Below are positions 58,274 to 64,000 of a stretch of DNA of 64,000 nucleotides, in pieces (within the stretch, counting starts at the first letter, position 1; each line of letters opens with the position of its first letter). The notes beneath the pieces are model-generated. The model was not told the DNA's origin. It ran no database searches and worked only from the letters and a program-made list of their open reading frames with translations. This stretch comes from G965216255 sp965216255 (lineage in GTDB: Bacteria; Bacteroidota; Rhodothermia; Rhodothermales; Bin80), in NCBI GenBank assembly GCA_965216255.1, contig OZ244148.1, forward strand, positions 4,216,001 to 4,280,000, given 5' to 3'. Position numbers and translations under genes: made by a program.

Positions 58274-59571
58274 TCATACTTGTCGATGCCAGGGGTTCGC
58301 TGGAGGAATTCCTCGTACAGCTTCGTGTGGCGGCTAGTCATCGGGATTTGGTAGCCGTCTATGAACACATGATACACATCGGTAGAGGTCTCGAACGGGT
58401 CGCCGTTTGTCACGAAGAGCGTGGCTTTCTTGCCTACTTCGAGTGAGCCCAAATCTTCGGTTAGTCCGAAGACTTCTGCCGGCACGATCGTTACAGCCCT
58501 AAGGGCCTCTTCTGTGCCCATGCCGTAAGCTGCGGCAAAGCCCGCGTTGTAGGGCAGGTTGCGGGCATTTGCGGTCTCACCGGAGCGCAGGGCGACTACT
58601 ACGCCCGCGTCACGCATTAGACCGGCATTCGCGTATGCCTTGTCGAAGCGATCACTGTCCCGTGTAGGAACGGACAAGACCGGACCGACAAGACAGGGGA
58701 TTCGGGCGGCAGCGATTTTATCTGCGACGCGCCAGCCCTCGGCAAGGCCGCTGAAGATAACGCGCGGCAGCCTATGGCGCTCGACCCACTCAATGGCAGC
58801 CTCAATGTCGCGAGCGACATTGACCCGAACAATGAGCGCCTGCTCGCCACGGATTACGGGGAGCAGTGCCGCGATCGAGGGTACATACTCCGGCCTTCGC
58901 CCACCGGTAGGATCAGCACCTGCGGCCGAGTCAATGCGGTGGTAGAGCCGTGCGCCTTCCCAGGCGTCGTTCAGCTTCTTGAACGCGGCCTTTGATGCCT
59001 TGTCGACTGCCTCGTCAGAACGCCCATCGAAGCGCCCCCGCCTGCCGGTAGCGGGAAACTCGAGAGCTACACCCTCAAACCCGGCGAACATCTGCGTGGG
59101 CGTGTATCCGTGCAGGTTAATGAGCGCGGATTGCCCTGGCAGCATGCCGCCAGAGGGTTCGGTAAGGACCGTTGTTACGCCACTCACCCGTGTAACGGCA
59201 ATGGCGACAGCATTGGGATTTACCGCCGTGAGCGCCTTCATCTGCGGGGAGAGGTCGCCCAGCTCCGACGCGTCGCGTGTTTCGGCCAGGGATCCTACCT
59301 CGATCAAGCCCATCTGGGTGCCGGAATCAATGAGACCTGGATAAATGGAAAGACCACTGCAGTCGATCACCCGGGCGCCGTATGGTATAGCAATATCCGC
59401 TCCCAGCGCAACGATGCGGTCCTGGTCCATCACAAGGGTAGCACCCTCGATAACGCCAGCGGTTACCGTGACGATACGGGCATTGGTAAGTGCGACGAGT
59501 CCCGGGGCGGTGGGCGCAGGTGGTGCCAGGAACAGGGACGCAAACAGTATCGGAGTCAGCAGCATTTTCAT
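58270..59571 (-). CDS. Exported amidohydrolase-like protein with degenerate metal site (third of three)
   Basis: It has 433 residues with a signal peptide (MLLTPILFASLFLAPPAPTAPG). An amidohydrolase fold follows, with the composite N-terminal barrel (ALTNARIVTVTAGVIEGATLVMDQDRIVALG) and C-terminal LGSLEVGKKATLFVTNGDPFE. Where active members have DxHxH, it reads D82-S-G84-T-Q86, so both metal-binding histidines are missing. It may be a structural or binding subunit. It is the last gene of a minus-strand operon, 23 bp after the middle gene. Confidence 0.82.
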   Translation of the reverse strand: MKMLLTPILFASLFLAPPAPTAPGLVALTNARIVTVTAGVIEGATLVMDQDRIVALGADIAIPYGARVIDCSGLSIYPGLIDSGTQMGLIEVGSLAETRDASELGDLSPQMKALTAVNPNAVAIAVTRVSGVTTVLTEPSGGMLPGQSALINLHGYTPTQMFAGFEGVALEFPATGRRGRFDGRSDEAVDKASKAAFKKLNDAWEGARLYHRIDSAAGADPTGGRRPEYVPSIAALLPVIRGEQALIVRVNVARDIEAAIEWVERHRLPRVIFSGLAEGWRVADKIAAARIPCLVGPVLSVPTRDSDRFDKAYANAGLMRDAGVVVALRSGETANARNLPYNAGFAAAYGMGTEEALRAVTIVPAEVFGLTEDLGSLEVGKKATLFVTNGDPFETSTDVYHVFIDGYQIPMTSRHTKLYEEFLQRTPGIDKYD

Positions 59572-59594
59572 GGCTTTAGTCTATTCCAATTCCT

Positions 59595-60980
59595 CTAGAA
59601 ATCCGTCGAGACCGAGGCTTCCTCTTCGCGCAAGCATGCATGCCCTTCGGACTCCTCGTGCAGCGTCGCGGTGTCGACGGTGGCTTCTGGATCCGTCCTT
59701 AGCCGCATGTCGTCCGGATCATTGTCGATGTCGAAATAGACCACGCCATCGACAATGGTTTTCTGGGCAATGGCATAGACGGACAGTGGATGCTTGTCGA
59801 AAAGGGCGAGATCGCCGTCTTTTCCTACCTCTAAGGAACCCACGCGATCGTCGATGCCCAGTTGCCTGGCGGGATTTATCGTAATGAGGGCCAGCGCTTC
59901 GTCATCTGTGAGATCACCGTATTTCTGGGACTTTGCCGTTTCATGATACAGGTGGCGATTGAGCTCGCCGGAGTCCGAATTAATGGATGTCAGGACGCCA
60001 TTGCGCGTGAGAATAGCCGCGTTATAGGCCGTCGAGTAATACACTTCAAATTTGTACGCCCACCAGTCAGCGAAGATGGAAGCAGCCGCGCCGCTTGTGC
60101 CAAAGGCTGCAAGCTCGGGCGCAATCTTGAATCCTTCGTTCACATGCTGGAATGTGACCCGGTCGACACCAAAGTCCTCCAGTACCTGCATGAGCATGAG
60201 GATTTCGTCCGCCCGGTAAGAGTGGCAGTGGATTAGGATGTCGCCGCTCAGGATATCGCTCACCACTTCCAATTGCCCGTCGTACGGCGGCGAAATTGCC
60301 CGCGGATTCGTGCGGCGCTCTGCTTCATACCGCTGCCATGCTTCGGCATAGCGCAGAGCCCGGGAAAAAGTCTCTCGCAGCACGTATTCCACGCCCATTC
60401 TAGATGCGGGACGCATGTTCGAGCCCCGGCCATGTACGCGCGTAGGATTCTCGCCGAGAGCAAACTTGATCGTCCGCGGGGCGCCTTCCATGCGCAGGGC
60501 GTCTGGATCTGTCATTCCCCAGCGATGCTTTATGGTTTCATTTTGTCCGCCGATTACATTGGCGGAGCCGTGCATCACATGTGACGTGGTAACGCCGCCG
60601 GCCAGCGCCCGATAGATCGATATACTGTAGGGGTCGAGTACATCACCGACCGACACTTGCGCCGTTACCGGGGCCGAGCTCTCATTGACGTTGCTGATGC
60701 CGATGTGCGAGTGGGCATCGATGATGCCGGGCATCGCGTACATGCCGTCGGCCTGTACGACGAATATTTCGTCAGGCGCCTCGAGGTTGGTTCCAATCGC
60801 ACTGATCTTGCCGCCGAGTACCAGGATGTCCGTATCCGGGAGCGTGCCCCGGGTGACGGTAAGAACGTTGGCGCTGCGTACCAGGATGTCACCTCGTTGC
60901 TGGCAGAAGGCAGGATGCGCGGTCATTAGCAGCAGGGCTATAGCGCAATGCTTGGTGTGCGACGTTCTGGAATAGTTCAT
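59595..60980 (-). CDS. Exported amidohydrolase with complete metal site (second of three)
   Basis: It has 461 residues from ATG 60980, with a signal peptide ending near HPAFCQQ. It has the HxH pair at H90/H92 (GIIDAHSHIG), later histidines in LIHCHSYRADEI and VTFQHVNEG, and the catalytic aspartate in SINSDSGEL. It resembles imidazolonepropionase-like or prolidase-like exported amidohydrolases of Bacteroidota. The substrate (a cyclic amide or dipeptide) is unknown. Its ATG overlaps the stop of the upstream gene by 4 bp (ATGA), so they are translationally coupled. Confidence 0.88.
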   Translation of the reverse strand: MNYSRTSHTKHCAIALLLMTAHPAFCQQRGDILVRSANVLTVTRGTLPDTDILVLGGKISAIGTNLEAPDEIFVVQADGMYAMPGIIDAHSHIGISNVNESSAPVTAQVSVGDVLDPYSISIYRALAGGVTTSHVMHGSANVIGGQNETIKHRWGMTDPDALRMEGAPRTIKFALGENPTRVHGRGSNMRPASRMGVEYVLRETFSRALRYAEAWQRYEAERRTNPRAISPPYDGQLEVVSDILSGDILIHCHSYRADEILMLMQVLEDFGVDRVTFQHVNEGFKIAPELAAFGTSGAAASIFADWWAYKFEVYYSTAYNAAILTRNGVLTSINSDSGELNRHLYHETAKSQKYGDLTDDEALALITINPARQLGIDDRVGSLEVGKDGDLALFDKHPLSVYAIAQKTIVDGVVYFDIDNDPDDMRLRTDPEATVDTATLHEESEGHACLREEEASVSTDF

Positions 60981-62725
60981 TGCTGCGGATCGCGATTTCC
61001 GGTAATGGGCAGGGTTCCGAACGCGGGGATCGAGACTTCGCCGTCGGCCTGGTTGCCTGATACGGTCAGTTGTACCCCCACGGTGCCCAGGTCTGACTCT
61101 TCGAATGAAAAAGACACTTCGGCGCTGTCGACCACAAGGCTGTCCAGTGTCGCAGATGCGTCCGACAACTCGTGCGTAAGGCTTCCCGACCAATTCCCTC
61201 CGATTTCCGTGAGGGTCATGGTGCCGTGCACGTCACCGTCCGGGCTGGAGACCACAAAAGACCATGTCCCGGCGGCGCTTGCCACGGCGGAAACCGAGTC
61301 TGCGGCCGCAGACTCGATTTCGAATTTCCGGCCATCAACAAAGACATACCGGAGCTGGCTCTCCTCTTCGAAGATCGGTCCATGGGATACCACCAAGTTC
61401 GCCATCTTGCCGGTATCCACTGTACCCATCACGGCGGAAAGTCCAAGTATGTCCGCTGGCTCGGTAGTTAGTGCGGCAAGTGCGACGTCTTCCGGCAGGC
61501 CCCGCTCGATCATCGCCCGCAGGTTCTTGGCTATTTCTCCCGGTTTCGTGCCGATCGACGTGAATCCGAACGAGAGGCCCGCATGGTGAAGTTCGGCGGC
61601 ATTGCCCACATATTGCTCGTAGGCCCGTTGTCTGCGTGCCTCGAGGTTCTTCTTTTCAGCCTCGACATCGAGATAGGAGCGGGTGCGGAAGGATGCAAGG
61701 TAATCCTCCTCCGCCACACTGGGCAGGTCTGGCGGAGCGTCTGTGGTGCGCGTAGCCGCGACCTCTTCAGGTTGCTTCCCTTCGCCTGGCTTCTTGGGTA
61801 GGCTTAGGGTCAGGAGCAGTGGATGGCCCGCCTCCTTCAGGCGGTCTACGGCCGCAAAGCTCTCTTCTAGTCCTGCTAAGACTGCGGAGAAGCCAAGCTC
61901 TTGCTGAAGTGCAAGGGCCCGGTGCAGGTCCAGCACGTCTTCTGTAAGAACGTAGACGGGCCGTTCACCCGTTATCACGGGGAAGAACGCATAGTGTACA
62001 GGATCGTATCTTGGCCGCGCGATACCGGACGGATCTTCGCCGTATAGCCGCTCAATGCGCTGCCTCCGCTCCGCTTCCTGGTAAAGCTGGCGCATCTTTG
62101 CCAGGATTGCCATATCGGTTCCAGGATACATCCGACGAGCGGGAGAGAATTGCACCAAAGTGGAGGCCTCGCCCTTGACCACGAGATCGTGCGGGCCTCC
62201 TTCCGATAGAAGTATCACGGCCCCGGTGCCAGGAAGCATGCGACCACGGGGCACGACATGGGCGGCGGTAAAGCCAACGGAACGCAGTTCTTGGAGGCGG
62301 TTGTCTGAAGCATTTAGCAGACTGCGCACGTCGCGCTCGGGCTGAATGCCGGCCTCGCCGTCCGGTGGATTACCCGGATCGTCAGGCCTGTCCCGGTCTG
62401 GTTCTTCTTTCGGTTCCGGAATGCCCGCGTGGGAAAGCCCGTCGATAAAGCCGGCATAAATAACCAAGGAGTCCGCCGCTATGAGCTCGGCGTCGAACGG
62501 AATGGCGGCGTCAGGTGCCACTTCAACGATAAGGCCATCACGAACAACCACCGTAGCGCGCTCCAACACGCGCCCCGGGGCCTGAATCACCCGAGCATTT
62601 TCCAGCGCGTAGGTTCGCGTCACTTCGGGGACAGTCTCGCCGCTATCTACCTGGGAAAAGCTGCGCTGGACTAGTATCAATGCCCCTGCGGTCAAAAGCC
62701 AAAAGGTCAGGCGAGTTCTATGCAT
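60977..62725 (-). CDS. Exported amidohydrolase-like protein with partly degenerate metal site (first of three)
   Basis: It has 582 residues. A signal peptide (LTFWLLTAGALILVQ) is followed by the amidohydrolase fold: ALENARVIQAPGRVLERATVVVRDGLIVEVAP at the start and LGLSAVMGTVDTGKMANLVVSHGPIF at the end of the barrel. The DxHxH site reads D95-G-L97-S-H99, so the first histidine is replaced by leucine. A C-terminal extension of about 100 residues (TWSFVVSSPDGDVHGTMTLTEIGGNWSG) resembles a beta-sandwich lipocalin-like domain. It leads the three-gene operon. Confidence 0.85.
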   Translation of the reverse strand: MHRTRLTFWLLTAGALILVQRSFSQVDSGETVPEVTRTYALENARVIQAPGRVLERATVVVRDGLIVEVAPDAAIPFDAELIAADSLVIYAGFIDGLSHAGIPEPKEEPDRDRPDDPGNPPDGEAGIQPERDVRSLLNASDNRLQELRSVGFTAAHVVPRGRMLPGTGAVILLSEGGPHDLVVKGEASTLVQFSPARRMYPGTDMAILAKMRQLYQEAERRQRIERLYGEDPSGIARPRYDPVHYAFFPVITGERPVYVLTEDVLDLHRALALQQELGFSAVLAGLEESFAAVDRLKEAGHPLLLTLSLPKKPGEGKQPEEVAATRTTDAPPDLPSVAEEDYLASFRTRSYLDVEAEKKNLEARRQRAYEQYVGNAAELHHAGLSFGFTSIGTKPGEIAKNLRAMIERGLPEDVALAALTTEPADILGLSAVMGTVDTGKMANLVVSHGPIFEEESQLRYVFVDGRKFEIESAAADSVSAVASAAGTWSFVVSSPDGDVHGTMTLTEIGGNWSGSLTHELSDASATLDSLVVDSAEVSFSFEESDLGTVGVQLTVSGNQADGEVSIPAFGTLPITGNRDPQQ

Positions 62726-62728
62726 GCG

Positions 62729-62983
62729 CTATGGGCCCGTATTACCGATGGGGAATAAGTGACCGAACAGGGCCCTGTCGCCGTGCGATATCGCCTCCAG
62801 GGGCCAAGTGTCAACGACGCCGACAATTACCGCACGGGGTGGCACACTGTCAAGGTTCCAAAGCTCCGCGGCAGCCTTGTCTTCGCCTGCTTCCAGCGCG
62901 AATGACCTAGTATGCTCTCCAAGGGAGCAATCCATAGCCAGCATTTCTTCGCGTTTCGGCTCAGCCATTCTAATCCGGTTCAC
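62729..62983 (-). CDS. Small hypothetical protein
   Basis: It has 84 residues with a GTG start (62983); ATG 62968 is an internal choice. It is acidic and Leu/Ala-rich, with a short hydrophobic beta-like stretch PPRAVIVGVVDTW. It resembles nothing I can name. It lies between the AAA ATPase and the amidohydrolase operon, in the same direction, which is mild support for being real. The frame could be by chance in this GC-rich DNA. Confidence 0.35.
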   Translation of the reverse strand: MNRIRMAEPKREEMLAMDCSLGEHTRSFALEAGEDKAAAELWNLDSVPPRAVIVGVVDTWPLEAISHGDRALFGHLFPIGNTGP

Positions 62984-63074
62984 TACGCGCTCTACCTGCA
63001 GCTTTCAGGGCCCAATACTCTCGGTCTTGCGCTTTGCTCTGGCGGAGCCCGCCACCTGGCAGAGGAGGATGGCC

Positions 63075-64000
63075 CTACCCCACTAGCTGCTTGAGTGCGG
63101 CAAGCCTCTGCACCACGGTCTTGCGCTCCATGCATCGGTATTTTTCCGGCAGGAGCTCCCGGCTGGTGCACTCGATGACAGCTGAAAGGGTCTGCAATTC
63201 TACCTCCAGCGGATAGGTTGGCGGAATGAAATCGGCCACCACGGACTCCAGAATGTCTCGGGTCACCGGTGCGTGCGCGTCCTCGGTTGCCGCTGCACGG
63301 AATTTGGCTCGCGTAAGCAAGGCCTCCATGTCAGCGCCGCTGAACGTACGCTGGCCACTCAGGAGTTCGTCTGGGATTTCCGCCATGGCGAGGTCAATCC
63401 CCGTGCGGCGCATCATGACCCGCAGCAGTTCCTCTCGGCCCTCCCTGGTGGATGGGTAAAACAGGGCAATATGCTCCTCCGCGCGTCCCTGGCGCTTGAG
63501 GTCAATGGGCATCAGGTCGGGGCGCGCGGTTACCAGAAAGAACAGGATCCGGCCGCGGTGCTGCGACTTGCTCATAAATGCGGCTATCTGTCCGAATACG
63601 CGCTTTGATACGCCAGAGTCCCCCTGCGCGTCGCGGTTGCCGAGCGCGGCATCCGCCTCATCTATCATGACAGCAATGGGCGGCATGGCTTCGAGAAGGT
63701 GGAGGATTTTCTCAAGATTGCCTTCCGTCTGCCCCTGCCATTGCGACCTGAAGTTCTTGAGCTTTACCATCGGAATCCCTATTTCGCCGGCGAAACAGGT
63801 AATAAGAAACGTTTTCCCCGTGCCCACCGGGCCGCTGACCAGGTATCCCATCGGCAGAACATCTGGCCTGTTGTTACGCAGTGCACGGGCCGCGTCCCGG
63901 AGGTGCTTCTTGGCCTCTCCGTGGCCTGCGACGATGTCCAGGCTGTGGCCCGTCTCCACGAATTCGAGCATGCCGAATGCCGCTTCCTCGATCATCTCCT
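63075..64000 (-). CDS. AAA ATPase (partial, runs off the window)
   Basis: At least 306 residues are visible and the frame continues past 64000, so the N-terminus is outside. The AAA module has Walker A GYLVSGPVGTGKTFLI, Walker B IAVMIDEADAAL, a sensor-1-type LFFLVTARPDLMP and an arginine-finger region KRQGRAEEHI. The C-terminal lid has GADMEALLTRAKF. It resembles FtsH/CDC48-type AAA modules, but with no protease domain after it. Its partner and role cannot be told here. Confidence 0.8.
   Translation of the reverse strand, partial: EMIEEAAFGMLEFVETGHSLDIVAGHGEAKKHLRDAARALRNNRPDVLPMGYLVSGPVGTGKTFLITCFAGEIGIPMVKLKNFRSQWQGQTEGNLEKILHLLEAMPPIAVMIDEADAALGNRDAQGDSGVSKRVFGQIAAFMSKSQHRGRILFFLVTARPDLMPIDLKRQGRAEEHIALFYPSTREGREELLRVMMRRTGIDLAMAEIPDELLSGQRTFSGADMEALLTRAKFRAAATEDAHAPVTRDILESVVADFIPPTYPLEVELQTLSAVIECTSRELLPEKYRCMERKTVVQRLAALKQLVG

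Overview
The window looks like chromosome from a GC-rich Bacteroidota-type bacterium, most likely of the Rhodothermota lineage. This rests on four things: a secreted subtilase with a C-terminal type IX secretion/FlgD-like sorting domain, many starts without a clear Shine-Dalgarno sequence (several GTG or TTG), a compact Gram-negative envelope gene set (BamD, a periplasmic-binding LpoA-like protein, a GldE-like CNNM protein), and the gene neighbourhoods. The assignment is inference from gene content; no rRNA or tRNA was seen.

Layout. 1-11,159 is a dense plus-strand housekeeping run: end of an unknown gene, an 870-bp stretch with no recognisable gene, then efp, accB, accC, gcvH, guaA, a TPR/periplasmic-binding protein, bamD, nadD, a PhoU-like gene, a redoxin and an NhaC antiporter. 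11,160-20,300 is a defence island. It has an apparently intact two-gene operon (a TrlF-type PHP-phosphoesterase/SMC-like ATPase plus a Schlafen/AlbA_2 ATP-binding protein), a higBA toxin-antitoxin pair with a perfect 23-bp palindrome in front, a dead EcoRII-type endonuclease, a truncated type IIG-like DNA methyltransferase, and an IS30 element with a frameshifted transposase next to it. 20,400-31,300 returns to core genes: a glutamine amidotransferase, prmC, a nitrilase-family hydrolase, a glycosyltransferase coupled to a thioredoxin lipoprotein, an acyltransferase, HtrA, aroC and valS.

31,319-45,715 is an accessory region: a carbamoyltransferase broken by one frameshift, three decayed transposase genes of different families, and an intact 2.4-kilo-residue surface protein made of about 17 Calx-beta-like modules ending in an outer-membrane barrel. 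A 55-bp near-copy of the 3' end of moeB lies at 33,142, and the original lies 12.5 kb away at the end of moeB, both in the same orientation. The segment therefore looks bracketed by a duplicated site. After moeB (45,658-46,809) come a trpF relic and an NTF2-like gene with an amber codon just after its signal peptide.

48,425-64,000 holds purF, a CNNM/CBS transporter, a sodium-symporter-family transporter, an RRM RNA-binding protein, ssb, mazG, the subtilase, three amidohydrolase-family exoproteins in one operon (only one has an intact HxH metal motif), a small unknown ORF and a partial AAA ATPase.

The candidate for an under-described system is the TrlF/AlbA_2 operon at 11,715-16,238. The second is the moeB-bracketed segment carrying the Calx-beta surface protein.
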